A stretch of DNA of 64,000 nt from an uncultured Tenacibaculum sp. (GCF_947499065.1 NZ_CANMMT010000001.1:1-64000), one strand, 5' to 3'. Positions 35,308-44,991 are shown, counted from the first letter of the stretch. The notes: a model not told the origin generated them from the letters alone. Translations and numbers: made by a program.

Positions 35308-37416
35308 ATGAAAATAAATAAAAAAATTAAAAAACCAATAACCAAATTTTTAAATAAAATAGTATTTCTAAGCTTACTAGTTTTTATAGTTTCTTGTGGA
35401 AAAGACGACGAGAATATTCAAAACTCCGTACCAGTAATAGAAGCACAATCATTTAATGCATCGGAAGATGCTACAAGTACTGATATAATAGGAACTGTAA
35501 AAGCAACAGATGCAAATACAAACGATAAACTTACTTTTAGCATTACTACAAATAATAATGGTTTATTTGAAATTACAGATGATGGAAAATTAAGTTTAGT
35601 AAATGGAAAAACACTAGATTTTGAAACAACCACTTCCCACACCATTACTGTAAAAGTAACAGATGGTCAAGATGAATCATCAGCCCAAATAACGATTAAT
35701 GTTGTAGATGTTAACGAAAACACAGCTCCGGTAATTACGAATCAAACCTTTGAAATTGCTGAAAACAACGCCATAAATGCTATTATTGGACAAATTGTAG
35801 CCACAGATTCAGAAGGAGATGCTTTAACATATAGTTTAACCACACAAAGTACTGAGTTTAATATATCTTCAAACGGAGAATTAAAAGCATTGGAAACGTT
35901 AGATTATGAAACTACTAAAAATTATACACTTGATGTATCTGTAAGCGATGGAACTCTTTCTAGCACAGCAACTATTACTATAAATGTAACTGATGTGGAT
36001 GAAAATGGTGCTTTTATTACTACTTGGAAAACGAACTCTTTAAACCAATTGGTAACTATAAAAACAAGAGCTTCTGAAGCTGGACTTACTTATGATTATA
36101 CAATTGATTGGGGAGATGGAATGACTAATCAAAATGTAACTGATGATATTACCCATACCTATGCTACTCCAGGTACATATAAAGTGGTTATTAAAGGAGT
36201 ATTTCCTGCAATAAATTTATCGGAAGCACCAAGCTATATGAGAGAAAGTTTACAGTCTATTGACCAATGGGGTTCAATTAAATGGAAGACGATGAAACAG
36301 GCTTTCAAAGGATGTACATATGTAAAGGAATTAGCTAGTGATGCTCCAGATTTGTCTAATGTAACAGATATGTCTGGGATGTTTCACTCAGCTAGTAACC
36401 TTAACCAAGATATAAGTAATTGGGATGTGAGTAATATTACCAATATGAATGCTTTATTTTCTCATGCTACTACTTTTAATCAAGATATAGGTAATTGGAA
36501 TGTAGAAAATGTTATTACAATGTCATCAATGTTTCAGTCAGCTTTTAACTTTAACCAAGATATAGGTAGTTGGAAAGTAGGTAAAGTACTTAATATGTTT
36601 TTTATGTTTGAGTCAGCTTTTAGTTTTAATCAAGATATTGGTGGTTGGAATGTAAGTAAGGTTACCAATATGCATTCTATGTTTAATAATGCTAAAGCTT
36701 TTAACCAAGACATAGGAAGTTGGAGTGTAAGCCACGTGTCTACTATGACTCAAATGTTTAAAAACGCTGAAAATTTTAATCAAAACATTAATAATTGGAA
36801 CGTAAGTAATGTTCTTATAATGATTGAAATGTTTAGTGGAGCTAAAGCATTCAATCAAGATTTACATAAATGGGAGGTAAGTAGGGTTTTTTCTATGAGA
36901 GGGATGTTTCATGGTGCCAGCTCTTTTAATGGAAAAATTAATACTTGGACAGTAACAAAAGTAAATTCTATGCTTAGAATGTTTACTGATGCAAAAAAAT
37001 TTAATCAAGATATAAGTAGCTGGAATGTTAGTAACGTAGAAGATATGGCATGGATGTTTCAAGGAGCATCTTCGTTTAATCAAAATATTAATAAATGGGA
37101 GGTGACAAAAGTATCAAACATGGCAAATATGTTTGCAGGTGCTGTAGCATTTAACCAAGATATAAGTAGCTGGAATGTTAGTAATGTAGAGAATATGTTT
37201 CGTATGTTTTTTGGGGCATCGGTATTCAATCAAAATATAGGTGGCTGGAACGTAAGTAAAGTAACAGACATGCGTACTATGTTTTATAATGCAACTGTTT
37301 TCAATCAGGATTTAACAGGGTGGGATGTTACCAAAGTAACAGGATGTCTTAGTTTTGATACGGGTTCAGGGCTTGCTGATAGCAATCGTCCAAACTTTAC
37401 GAATTGCACACCATAG
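35308..37416 (+). CDS. Surface lipoprotein with cadherin-like domains and 13 DUF285 (BspA-type) repeats
   Basis: The ATG at 35308 gives 702 residues with a lipoprotein signal (FLSLLVFIVSCGKDDEN). Two cadherin-like domains follow (about 45-140 and 142-235: SFNASEDATS...VTDGQDES... and TFEIAENNAINAIIGQIVATDSEGD), then a PKD-like domain (about 240-330; IDWGDGMTNQ...HTYATPGTYKVVIKG). Residues ~355-690 are 13 repeats of 25 residues (75 bp) of the form MxxMFxxAxxFNQDIxxWxVSxV, the DUF285/BspA-like family found on bacterial surfaces. It probably acts in adhesion or cell contact. The LytTR pair immediately upstream may regulate it. A terminator hairpin follows at 37454. Confidence 0.9.
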   Translation: MKINKKIKKPITKFLNKIVFLSLLVFIVSCGKDDENIQNSVPVIEAQSFNASEDATSTDIIGTVKATDANTNDKLTFSITTNNNGLFEITDDGKLSLVNGKTLDFETTTSHTITVKVTDGQDESSAQITINVVDVNENTAPVITNQTFEIAENNAINAIIGQIVATDSEGDALTYSLTTQSTEFNISSNGELKALETLDYETTKNYTLDVSVSDGTLSSTATITINVTDVDENGAFITTWKTNSLNQLVTIKTRASEAGLTYDYTIDWGDGMTNQNVTDDITHTYATPGTYKVVIKGVFPAINLSEAPSYMRESLQSIDQWGSIKWKTMKQAFKGCTYVKELASDAPDLSNVTDMSGMFHSASNLNQDISNWDVSNITNMNALFSHATTFNQDIGNWNVENVITMSSMFQSAFNFNQDIGSWKVGKVLNMFFMFESAFSFNQDIGGWNVSKVTNMHSMFNNAKAFNQDIGSWSVSHVSTMTQMFKNAENFNQNINNWNVSNVLIMIEMFSGAKAFNQDLHKWEVSRVFSMRGMFHGASSFNGKINTWTVTKVNSMLRMFTDAKKFNQDISSWNVSNVEDMAWMFQGASSFNQNINKWEVTKVSNMANMFAGAVAFNQDISSWNVSNVENMFRMFFGASVFNQNIGGWNVSKVTDMRTMFYNATVFNQDLTGWDVTKVTGCLSFDTGSGLADSNRPNFTNCTP

Positions 37417-37453
37417 TAATAAATATTAATTACTATAAATAGTACAAGTAGAA

Positions 37454-37493
37454 AATAACATCTAGGTATTCATGAGAATATCTAGGTGTTATT
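37454..37493 (+). terminator. Intrinsic terminator after the DUF285 lipoprotein gene
   Basis: AATAACATCTAGGTATTC pairs with AGAATATCTAGGTGTTATT through a long stem with two G-T wobbles, followed by TTTATT. It lies 38 bp after the stop codon. Confidence 0.75.
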
Positions 37494-37501
37494 TTTATTA
37501 G

Positions 37502-37699
37502 CTTGAAAGTTTTGGCCACATACCAATAGCTACACTTTCTGTATAGATTCTTGATTATAAATAATTTAATCTCATAAAAAAACGTGTACTTTTTCGTATA
37601 CGTCTTGATAAAACAAAAAAGTTATAGACATAAAAAAACGGTTCGTGTATACGAACCGTTTTTAAACTTGTAGCGGGAACAGGACTCGAACCTGTGACC
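37502..37699 (-). repeat. Copy B of the ~199-bp direct repeat, ending in a truncated tRNA-fMet
   Basis: This stretch matches 10092-10290 in order and orientation: the downstream flank, the terminator hairpin (AAACGGTTCGT/ACGAACCGTTT, 37636-37662) and the last 29 nt of the initiator tRNA. It stops abruptly at 37699, where the tRNA sequence is replaced by unrelated DNA. It is therefore the former downstream flank of an initiator tRNA gene. Confidence 0.85.
37671..37699 (-). pseudogene. 3' fragment of tRNA-fMet (possible attachment-site half)
   Basis: These 29 nt are identical to the T-arm and 3' acceptor strand of the initiator tRNAs at 10262 and 56783. No 5' half is present: upstream (minus strand) the sequence changes to TTCTAAGCAGAC, which resembles an anticodon arm of tRNA-Arg(TCT) but cannot fold into a full tRNA. 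Duplicated tRNA 3' ends of this kind are typical of integrative-element junctions. Confidence 0.75.
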
Positions 37700-37767
37700 G
37701 TCTGCTTAGAAGACACATAGATTTCCAATCTTTTTATAGAATGTTCTTTATAAAAAATAATTTCCTG

Positions 37768-38205
37768 TTAATATCTATACTTATTATATACTATTACTTT
37801 CTTGATTTTATCGGATAAATTAAATGTTCTATTTGCTGCATCATATAAAAAGTATAAGCAATATAAAAGCACAACAAAAAACGTTCCCCAACTCATTGGT
37901 TCTTCCAAAGCATCTACTATCATTATAATTTGAACAATGATGAACAAACCTAATTTAAACAGAAACGATTTTACCTTTTTGTAATAGTTTTCTTGTTCTT
38001 TAAGTTGTTCTGGATTATTAGATATATAAAAATCAAGCTCGAATAAAGAAGACAAGGCTTTTAACGATTCCGTACTAGGATTTTCACCGTTTTCTATTCG
38101 TTGAATTGTTCGTAGACTTAATCCAGATAATTCTGATAATTGTGTTTGGGACCACTTATACTCCAATCGTAGTTTTTTAAGATTTTTAATATTTTCAGAT
38201 TTCAT
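37768..38205 (-). CDS. XRE-family helix-turn-helix protein with two membrane helices
   Basis: The 145-residue protein has an N-terminal HTH_3 domain (about 8-62: LKKLRLEYKWSQTQLSELSGLSLRTIQRIENG) and a C-terminal region with two hydrophobic helices (about 82-98 and 103-122) separated by DALEEPMSWG. This HTH plus 2TM layout occurs in Bacteroidota as small membrane-anchored regulators; the signal is unknown. It lies just inside the junction marked by the tRNA fragment and faces that junction. It stands alone, with no immediate operon partner: the next minus-strand gene lies 131 bp upstream. Confidence 0.85.
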   Translation of the reverse strand: MKSENIKNLKKLRLEYKWSQTQLSELSGLSLRTIQRIENGENPSTESLKALSSLFELDFYISNNPEQLKEQENYYKKVKSFLFKLGLFIIVQIIMIVDALEEPMSWGTFFVVLLYCLYFLYDAANRTFNLSDKIKKVIVYNKYRY

Positions 38206-38336
38206 TAAAACTTTATTTATAGTTCTGGTACAAGAGTACTAAAAATGACCAATGCCATGCATAGACAAATGAACGCAACTAATATGACATACACATCACA
38301 CTTCTATTTCTTAGTTAATACAGCTAGCATTAGAAT

Positions 38337-39398
38337 TTATTTAAAAGTTTGAATTTCACCCTTCCTTGACAGGTCTTTAGTATCATAAATAATTTGAACT
38401 TTTGAATTACCTCTATACTTTACAGGTTTATTATACATATCAAAATGAGCAATTTCTACCATATTCCCAAAGACGTCAAACTTATAAATATCATATGCTT
38501 TTCCTCTTGAGAGCATTCTCTTTCCATCCAAATTAATAGTTGTATATTTTATACAATTTCCGTTACTATCATACTCTATTTTGCCTCCTGCACTTTTTAA
38601 AAACGAACCTACTGTAAGTTCATTTTTAGCATTATAAAACTTAAATTCTATTAAGTTCCATTCTTTATCATAAGTAGGTTTGTCTATAGCAATTCCATAT
38701 TTATCAATACGATCGTTAATTAAAGATTTATCTTTATTTATATGACTCATAGAAATTAACAAACCTTCCTTTGAATAACTATACAAAGTAGTATAAAAAT
38801 GATAGTAAGGTCGCATAGTAACATATTCATCATTTTTATTTTTACGTTTCTCAATTACATTATTTTCTCCAACATGCTCCCAAACATATTCAGCAATATT
38901 CCAAGTATTATTAGTTAGTTGATTACTTTCATTGTAAAATTTCACGCCAACTTTTTTTCCGTATTTATTATACTCATAAACCTCTTTAAATACATTCATT
39001 CCATTACTACACCTTCTTCCATTAGAACTAAAAAAAGTCCTTATCTCTAGATTTTCTTGATATTGAATAACGGTTTTTGAATATATATTTCTAAAACCAT
39101 CCATTATTCCTGCTCTTTTTCTACTAATTTGTTTATCACCATACAAATATTCTATAAGAATCAATTTATTTTCTTCATTAAAAGTGAGTTTATAATGATT
39201 TTCATTTTTTGACCGTTCTTTTGATATTTCCATTCTCCCTTTTACGGGTGCATATGGTGTTTCTCTAAAAACTAAATGTTTGTAATACTTACAATGCTCA
39301 TTATTTTTAATTGAATTAAAAGAACTACACACATAAAATATGATAAAATAAATACTGTAGACTGTAACATTTTTTAAAACAGTAATTTCTTTTTTCAT
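38337..39398 (-). CDS. Hypothetical exported protein with repeating beta strands
   Basis: The 353-residue protein starts with a hydrophobic segment (about 9-26, VTVYSIYFIIFYVCSSF) that could be a signal peptide or lipoprotein-like anchor. The rest shows repeated strand pairs such as KLTFNEENKLILIEYLYG, YEYNKYGKKVGVKFYN and YKFDVFGNMVEIAHFD, resembling YD-type or MORN-like repeats, but no named family is recognised. It begins 5 bp after the stop of the LytTR regulator gene and probably belongs to the same minus-strand operon (kinase, regulator, this gene), so it may be part of the same sensory or response unit. Confidence 0.6.
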   Translation of the reverse strand: MKKEITVLKNVTVYSIYFIIFYVCSSFNSIKNNEHCKYYKHLVFRETPYAPVKGRMEISKERSKNENHYKLTFNEENKLILIEYLYGDKQISRKRAGIMDGFRNIYSKTVIQYQENLEIRTFFSSNGRRCSNGMNVFKEVYEYNKYGKKVGVKFYNESNQLTNNTWNIAEYVWEHVGENNVIEKRKNKNDEYVTMRPYYHFYTTLYSYSKEGLLISMSHINKDKSLINDRIDKYGIAIDKPTYDKEWNLIEFKFYNAKNELTVGSFLKSAGGKIEYDSNGNCIKYTTINLDGKRMLSRGKAYDIYKFDVFGNMVEIAHFDMYNKPVKYRGNSKVQIIYDTKDLSRKGEIQTFK

Positions 39399-39403
39399 TG
39401 TAA

Positions 39404-40075
39404 TTATTTTAACTGATTTAATACTTCTTTCTTAAAATACTCTCCAATAGGAATCTCAATGTTATTTATTTCAACATCCTTTTTTGTAAATGCAGTTATT
39501 TTATCTGTGTTAACTATATACGATCTATGCACTCTTAAAAAACGAATATCAAGTTTGGTAAAAAAAGTACTTAAACTATGTTTAAACATTAGTTTATCGT
39601 TTTCTAAATGAATTCTGATATAGTCTTTTATACTTTCTATATATAAAATATCTTTAAATAATACTTTGACATTTTTTTTATTTGCTTGTACATATAAATA
39701 AGAGTCTTCTCTTATACGTTTATCATTTTCAACAAATCGTTCTATAGCTTTAAAAAAACGTGAAAATGTTATCGGTTTTAGTAGATAATCCGTTGCGTTT
39801 AGTTCAAACCCTTCAACGGCATACTCTCGATAAGCGGTTGTAAATATTACTTTAGGCTTTTGAGTAAGGTTTTTAAAAAACTCAGTTCCTTTTAAAACAG
39901 GCATTTTAATATCTAAGAAAATCAAATCAATGCTGTTTTCTTGTATTATTGTATGCGCTTTTAATGCAGAACTACAAGATGCAATTAATTCAAATTCATT
40001 AAGTTTAGATAAATGATCTTCAATTAATTCTCTTGCTAGTTCTTCGTCATCAATTATTACACATTTATATTTCAT
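39404..40075 (-). CDS. LytTR-family response regulator
   Basis: The 223-residue protein has a receiver domain (1-115) with DDE (9-11), phosphoacceptor Asp in FLDIKMP (about 55), FTTAY and DYLLKPI, and a LytTR domain (about 125-223: FKDILYIESIKDYIRIHLEN ... FLRVHRSYIVN). Its start codon overlaps the stop of the kinase gene in an ATGA arrangement, so translation is coupled. It closely resembles the regulator at 51391 (for example FxxEGxELNxxDYLLKPxxFSRFxKA), so the two are probably paralogues. Targets are unknown. Confidence 0.92.
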   Translation of the reverse strand: MKYKCVIIDDEELARELIEDHLSKLNEFELIASCSSALKAHTIIQENSIDLIFLDIKMPVLKGTEFFKNLTQKPKVIFTTAYREYAVEGFELNATDYLLKPITFSRFFKAIERFVENDKRIREDSYLYVQANKKNVKVLFKDILYIESIKDYIRIHLENDKLMFKHSLSTFFTKLDIRFLRVHRSYIVNTDKITAFTKKDVEINNIEIPIGEYFKKEVLNQLK

Positions 40076-41142
40076 TTTGATTTTAGTTTTAATATTACTC
40101 TAAACTCTTTATCTTTTTTATTAAAAAGTAATATATATTCACTTGGCAAGTATAAAAGATTTAATTGCATTTCGATATTCTTTAACCCAATGGCTTCTCG
40201 CTCTTTCTCTAAACTATCATTAGAAATATTTAATGGAATCGTATTTTCAATGTTAAAATAAATTTCTTCTTCCGTAGCTGTAAGCTTCATTTTTATACTA
40301 GCAATGTTAATCTCTTCTTCAACACCATGTTTAAAAGCATTTTCGGTTAAAGTAAGTAACAATAGCGGGGCAATCTTCACATCTTTATCAACAGTATAGT
40401 TAAACATTATATCTAATCTTTTTCCATACCTAAGTTTTTCCAATGAAATATAATTCTCTAATAAATCAATTTCTCCTTTTATACTTACAAATTTGTCTTT
40501 ACACTTATAAAGAATATAATCTAAAATATCTGACAACCTTTCTATTACTTCTGGAGATTTGTCTGACTTCTTTATAGATAAAGCATACAAATTATTTAAT
40601 GTGTTAAATAAAAAATGTGGATTTAGTTGATTCTTTAATGCAGTTAATTCAGATGATTTCTTTTGCTCTTTTAAACTGATTACTTCTTTCTGCTGACGGT
40701 AATAATTGATTACAATTACAATGATAGTTGGAAAAACTAGCGATGGAATATTATTTAAAAAAGCAAATCCATTAGTAATTCTTTCTTGAAAAAGGAGCGG
40801 TGGTCTATAACTAAAAACTTCCGGATATTTTGGCACTAAATAGTAACATCTAATAGCTGTATATACTACATATACAGCATAAATTAAAGCTGTAAATAAT
40901 ACTATAAATTGTATTTTTCTTTTTTTTGATAGTAAATTTTGAACCAAAAAAGTAACTACTGCATAAGTCAGTAAAATTTGAACTAGAATTAATGAGAACA
41001 TTTTTTCAAATAAAAAAACTTTATCTTTTTCAAACGGCCATTTTGAGCTTATATAATACAATAAAATAACCACCCAAAAAACAATTTGAAAGATTGCTTT
41101 TTTAGTAAAAAAAGATTGCTTTATTTCTTTTAAGTCTGACAT
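40072..41142 (-). CDS. LytS-type membrane histidine kinase
   Basis: The 356-residue protein has four to five N-terminal membrane helices (about 12-155), a coiled coil and a His_kinase/HATPase module: KNQLNPHFLFNTLNNLYAL (phosphoacceptor His near 192) and TENAFKHGV (N box). There is no extracytoplasmic domain, so the signal is probably sensed in the membrane. Its stop overlaps the regulator start (ATGA). It is a paralogue of the kinase at 50288, sharing the NPHFLFNTLNNLY block and the SDxxPEVxxxLSDxLxY block. The upstream serine hydrolase gene is 31 bp away in the same orientation and may be co-transcribed. Confidence 0.9.
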   Translation of the reverse strand: MSDLKEIKQSFFTKKAIFQIVFWVVILLYYISSKWPFEKDKVFLFEKMFSLILVQILLTYAVVTFLVQNLLSKKRKIQFIVLFTALIYAVYVVYTAIRCYYLVPKYPEVFSYRPPLLFQERITNGFAFLNNIPSLVFPTIIVIVINYYRQQKEVISLKEQKKSSELTALKNQLNPHFLFNTLNNLYALSIKKSDKSPEVIERLSDILDYILYKCKDKFVSIKGEIDLLENYISLEKLRYGKRLDIMFNYTVDKDVKIAPLLLLTLTENAFKHGVEEEINIASIKMKLTATEEEIYFNIENTIPLNISNDSLEKEREAIGLKNIEMQLNLLYLPSEYILLFNKKDKEFRVILKLKSK

Positions 41143-41173
41143 TTAATCTAGATACATAACTAATGAATTTAAA

Positions 41174-42835
41174 CTAATCCATTTTTTTGAATAATATCTT
41201 TTTAACCCTTGGAGTAGATACAGTAAAACTCTTAATTTGACCATCAACTTCATTAAATTTAAAAAGCGCCATTGGGCTGTTAAACACATTCCTCATTATA
41301 GGAAATAAAGGTACTGTTCTTCTTCCATTAATAAATAACTGTAATCCTTTTTTATTTTGCTTTAATTCGTATTCTGTATCAATCTCCTCGCTATAATATT
41401 TTCCTGTAAATTTTTCTAACTGAATGTTAGTATAGTTTGCGGGTTTATACTTTTTAAAGCTAGCAACTTCTACGTTATTCTCTATAAATGTCATTATGTT
41501 ATTATCTGCAAAACTTACAAGTACATTTAATTCTGGTGGAGTATGTATCATTTTAAACGTATTCTTACTAATCGCAACTAATGGATTGCTATTTCTAGGT
41601 GAACGTGTATAAAATAACGTGTCATTTTTTAACTTTATTTCTCTAGAATAAGAATCGTTAGCGTTCCAATAAGCACCTATATGTTTATTTAGTTCTTTTA
41701 CTTTTAGTGTTATAGTTTTGTGTACTTTTTCTTTAGATTTTTTTGAACTTTTAAATTTATCTTTTAGAAAAATATTAGCTATTTGATATCCTAACTGAGT
41801 AGCATTGGTGTTTGTTGCATTTGTTAATACAATAACTGTAAAATTTTCTTTTGGAAAATTTATAATATCCGATAAATAACCTGGTGCTCTTCCTCCATGC
41901 TCTATCGTTTCTAACCCTTTATAATTTTTAATTTCAAGCGCACAAGCATATTCTATTTCCCTTCCGTTGTTTAACGTTCCTTTAGCAGTCATTAATTTCC
42001 AAAAATCAGCGTTTAAAATAGTTTTATTATAAAAAGCGTCTGTCCATTTTCTTAAGTCATTTACAGTAGTATACACTCCTCCATTTCCAGTGTGTTCCAA
42101 TGTTGAAACAATAGCTCTAAAACCACTTCTTCTACGAGAATAATAATAGCCTGATGCTCTATTTTTAATAATAATTGAATTGTTATTTATAAAGCTTGTA
42201 TCATCCATTTTTAATGGACTAAAAATTTCTTTCTTAGCGAATTCAGCCAAACTTATGCCAGATATTTTTTCAACTATTTGCCCTAACAACCAATAATTAG
42301 AATTACTGTATAAAAACTTTTCTCCTGGAATAAAGTTTAATGCTTTCTGATTCTTTATCCATTTAAAAATATCTTCATCATTATAATAATCATAAGGTCG
42401 TAATCCACTCAAATAAGTAATTTGCGAAAAATCTCTCAAACCACTTGTATGATGCAATAAATTTATAATGGTAATTTGTTCAAAATAGTTTGGAAGCTCT
42501 GGGAAAAAATCTTTAATAGATTGATTTAACGCTAACTTCCCTTCAATACTTAAAAGTATAATTGCTGCTGCTGTAAATTGTTTTCCATTAGACGCTATAT
42601 TAAAAGCTGTTTTGGGTGAATTTGAAATATTGTGCTCTAAATTTGCTAAACCATAGCCTTTTGAATAAATCATCTTTCCGTTAGAAACTACACCAATTGC
42701 CATTCCTGGAGAATTGGGTTTGTTCCATTTAGAAAACAATTTATCTACTTGTTTTTTTTGTCCTTTTGTTATTCTGTTATTCTGTGCGCATGTAATTATG
42801 TGGACACTTAGAAAAATTAAAAGTAAAGTTCTCAT
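41174..42835 (-). CDS. Serine hydrolase of the beta-lactamase/class C family
   Basis: The 553-residue protein has a signal peptide (MRTLLLIFLSVHIITCAQ) and a penicillin-binding/beta-lactamase domain (about 30-350). Visible catalytic elements are S-x-x-K in FNIASNGKQF (about 77-86), YSNSNY (Tyr-x-Asn motif, about 180) and EHGGRAPGY (HGG, the KTG-equivalent, about 315). A C-terminal beta-barrel-like domain of ~180 residues follows. Enzymes of this layout in Bacteroidota are usually peptidases or esterases acting in the periplasm, not resistance enzymes. It lies upstream of the LytTR kinase in the same orientation. No substrate can be assigned. Confidence 0.88.
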   Translation of the reverse strand: MRTLLLIFLSVHIITCAQNNRITKGQKKQVDKLFSKWNKPNSPGMAIGVVSNGKMIYSKGYGLANLEHNISNSPKTAFNIASNGKQFTAAAIILLSIEGKLALNQSIKDFFPELPNYFEQITIINLLHHTSGLRDFSQITYLSGLRPYDYYNDEDIFKWIKNQKALNFIPGEKFLYSNSNYWLLGQIVEKISGISLAEFAKKEIFSPLKMDDTSFINNNSIIIKNRASGYYYSRRRSGFRAIVSTLEHTGNGGVYTTVNDLRKWTDAFYNKTILNADFWKLMTAKGTLNNGREIEYACALEIKNYKGLETIEHGGRAPGYLSDIINFPKENFTVIVLTNATNTNATQLGYQIANIFLKDKFKSSKKSKEKVHKTITLKVKELNKHIGAYWNANDSYSREIKLKNDTLFYTRSPRNSNPLVAISKNTFKMIHTPPELNVLVSFADNNIMTFIENNVEVASFKKYKPANYTNIQLEKFTGKYYSEEIDTEYELKQNKKGLQLFINGRRTVPLFPIMRNVFNSPMALFKFNEVDGQIKSFTVSTPRVKKILFKKMD

Positions 42836-42973
42836 TAAATTAATATTATTGATTCATAAGCGAAACTAACATTAAAAGGCTCTCATTTTTAAAAAAGTAG
42901 ACAGAATGGGTTTTATAGCAAGTAAAAGTAGAGTATATGTTAATAATATTAATTTGAGCACACCTTTTAAATT

Positions 42974-43756
42974 TTACCATTCAAGTTCTAGTTCTATTTC
43001 TAAATCAATATCATCTCTTTTTAATATAATCTTTTTCGGTTTGTCTTTGATATACTCTTTTAAACTAAATTCTATACAATCTGGAAAACATTTATAAAGA
43101 ATTATAATACTTCCATCTTCATCTACATCTCCAAATCTAAACTTAGTTTTTAAATTTGGATCTATGTTTATATTTTTATTTGATAATTCCCATGTTAAAT
43201 TACCTTGATTAAACAATATATCAGACACATGCCATTTTTTTAATCCAAACAAAATTTCTTTATTAAAAGATGTTGCTATATGATTTTTTTTTAATCTAAA
43301 TTGTAAATCTGCTAATCTATTAATATCAGTATTTGAATATTCAGCATCCCAAACCTCATTCATTTTTGGAAAAGATACCATTCTTAAACTTTTTATTTTA
43401 ACAGAATTTCCTTTTTTCACATCTAGATCAATACTCTTTTTAAGTACTTCTTTCTGTTTACTTTCAATAAATATTTCAATTGTATTTCTCCCAATTTTAT
43501 CAAGGCTAAATGTTATATCAACGCTCTTACCGTAGTTTTCTAAACTTAAGTAGTAAAAACCCTCATGGTCCTTAGATATACCAAATCTAAATATATCTTG
43601 ATTTGATTTTATATTTAAAGTAATTGCTTGATCCACTTCAAATTTTTGAGTTAAAAACTCAACTTCCATAGATAATTCTTCTTCAATTTGTTCTTCCTTA
43701 GAGCAAGAAAGGAATAACATCAATAAAAACAAACTACATAATTTTACCTTTTTCAT
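42974..43756 (-). CDS. Hypothetical lipoprotein
   Basis: The 260-residue protein has a lipoprotein signal, MKKVKLCSLFLLMLFLSC (Cys18), followed by Ser-Lys-Glu-Glu. The mature part is beta-rich, with strands such as SIDLDVKKGNSVKIKSL and ITLNIKSNQDIFRFGIS that suggest an immunoglobulin-like or similar sandwich, then a region with KWHVSDILFNQGNLTWELSN and a closing acidic GDVDEDGSIIILYKCFPD. I recognise no family. It lies 26 bp after the OmpA-family gene (43783) in the same orientation, so the two probably form an operon. Confidence 0.65.
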   Translation of the reverse strand: MKKVKLCSLFLLMLFLSCSKEEQIEEELSMEVEFLTQKFEVDQAITLNIKSNQDIFRFGISKDHEGFYYLSLENYGKSVDITFSLDKIGRNTIEIFIESKQKEVLKKSIDLDVKKGNSVKIKSLRMVSFPKMNEVWDAEYSNTDINRLADLQFRLKKNHIATSFNKEILFGLKKWHVSDILFNQGNLTWELSNKNINIDPNLKTKFRFGDVDEDGSIIILYKCFPDCIEFSLKEYIKDKPKKIILKRDDIDLEIELELEW

Positions 43757-43782
43757 AATTTCAATTTTTTAGTGTATTTAGA

Positions 43783-44991
43783 TTATTTTTTAAGCTTAAA
43801 GACAACACGTCTATTGTTAGCTCTTTCTTCTGTTGTACTATTAGTGTTAAGTGGCTCACTTTCTCCTCTTCCTAATGTAGTTAAACGCGAAGCTTGTATC
43901 CCTAATTTTATAAGTACTTTTTGTACTGATTTAGCTCGATTCTGAGATAATATAAGATTATCTTTTTTTTCTCCAACATTATCTGTATGACCAACAATTT
44001 CGAACTTCCAACCTGGGTTATCAAGAAGTAAATTAGCAATGCTTTTTAACACACCACTTGATTCTGGTTTTAACTTTGATTTTCCTGTATTGAATAAAAT
44101 TCCGTTTGTTGAAAAATTTCCGTTTGTTATAATCTGTTTATATAATGAATTTCCTCCTTGAGCAATTTTAATGGCTTTTATTGCCATTGAATTATTCTTT
44201 TGGTTTCCGAATTCATCCACTTGTATAGTCACTCCTGTAGGGAAAGTTCCTAATTTAGGGAGGTTTAATATTTTTAATTCATCAAAATACAACTGAAACA
44301 AGTCTTTCCCATTACTAACAATTACTAAGTGATGCCATCCAATTTTATTTTTAACATCTTTAAGCGCAATTCCTCTTCCAAAATCTCCCATACTAACTTT
44401 TAAAACATCTCCATTTTTCCTTATTTCAATTTCTCTAAGCTTTGACGCTTTAAAGGACTTCTTGTAAGTATCATATTTATCGGCTTTATCCCAAAGTTTA
44501 ATACTATATTTATTAGAAATACCTCTTTTCCAAAATTTCTCTCCACAATAAATATCTAATTCTATCGAAGTTCTCTTAGTAAAGTCAAAATTTGTAAGTA
44601 AAGGATATACACTTGAATTTCCATTAAGTAAAAATACTTTCTCTCCATTTACGCGTGCTATTTCTGCACTTCCTAAATTAATATCCCATCGTTTTGGAAA
44701 AGCACCATATTCATCATCTTTAAATGTATCGTAAAAAAGGACATTTTCTCCTGGAACAAAATCGTAATTCGTCCATAAATCAAGGGTTTCATTTTTAATG
44801 ATTACTGCCTTAGTTCTTTTTTCTTTTTTATCTTCAGAATCCTTTTTACCTTCTACTTTTGGAAATAAAATTTTGTCTACTTTTTCACTAGCTTTCTTCT
44901 CTATCTTATTTTTAATTTTTTTCCAAAATTGCGCTTCTACACTTTGTGAGAATGTTAATAGTAGAAGAGCCATTAAAGTTTTCTTTATCAT
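43783..44991 (-). CDS. OmpA-family protein with N-terminal lectin-like region
   Basis: The 402-residue protein has a signal peptide (about 1-20), a basic linker (WKKIKNKIEKKASEKVDKI), a beta-rich central domain (about 75-275; FDFTKRTSIELDIYCGEKFW..., KLWDKADKYDTYKKSF) with the appearance of a concanavalin-like sandwich, and a C-terminal OmpA domain (about 285-402; GILFNTGKSKLKPESSGVLK ... GHTDNVGEKKDN ... GRGESEPLNTN). The OmpA domain should bind peptidoglycan. Related proteins are common in flavobacteria, but their substrate is unknown. It is upstream of a lipoprotein gene in the same operon. Confidence 0.85.
   Translation of the reverse strand: MIKKTLMALLLLTFSQSVEAQFWKKIKNKIEKKASEKVDKILFPKVEGKKDSEDKKEKRTKAVIIKNETLDLWTNYDFVPGENVLFYDTFKDDEYGAFPKRWDINLGSAEIARVNGEKVFLLNGNSSVYPLLTNFDFTKRTSIELDIYCGEKFWKRGISNKYSIKLWDKADKYDTYKKSFKASKLREIEIRKNGDVLKVSMGDFGRGIALKDVKNKIGWHHLVIVSNGKDLFQLYFDELKILNLPKLGTFPTGVTIQVDEFGNQKNNSMAIKAIKIAQGGNSLYKQIITNGNFSTNGILFNTGKSKLKPESSGVLKSIANLLLDNPGWKFEIVGHTDNVGEKKDNLILSQNRAKSVQKVLIKLGIQASRLTTLGRGESEPLNTNSTTEERANNRRVVFKLKK

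Noticed and set aside
35308..37416. Regular 75-bp repeats as a possible CRISPR-like array
   Set aside because: The units lie within one open frame and encode DUF285 repeats. No spacers are present and no cas genes are nearby.
37671..37760. Possible complete tRNA at 37.7 kb
   Set aside because: Only the T-arm and acceptor 3' strand are present. No 5' acceptor strand or D-arm can be found to pair with them.
41174..42835. Beta-lactam resistance gene
   Set aside because: The SxxK, YxN and HGG pattern fits the broad serine hydrolase family with an extra C-terminal domain, not a dedicated resistance enzyme.
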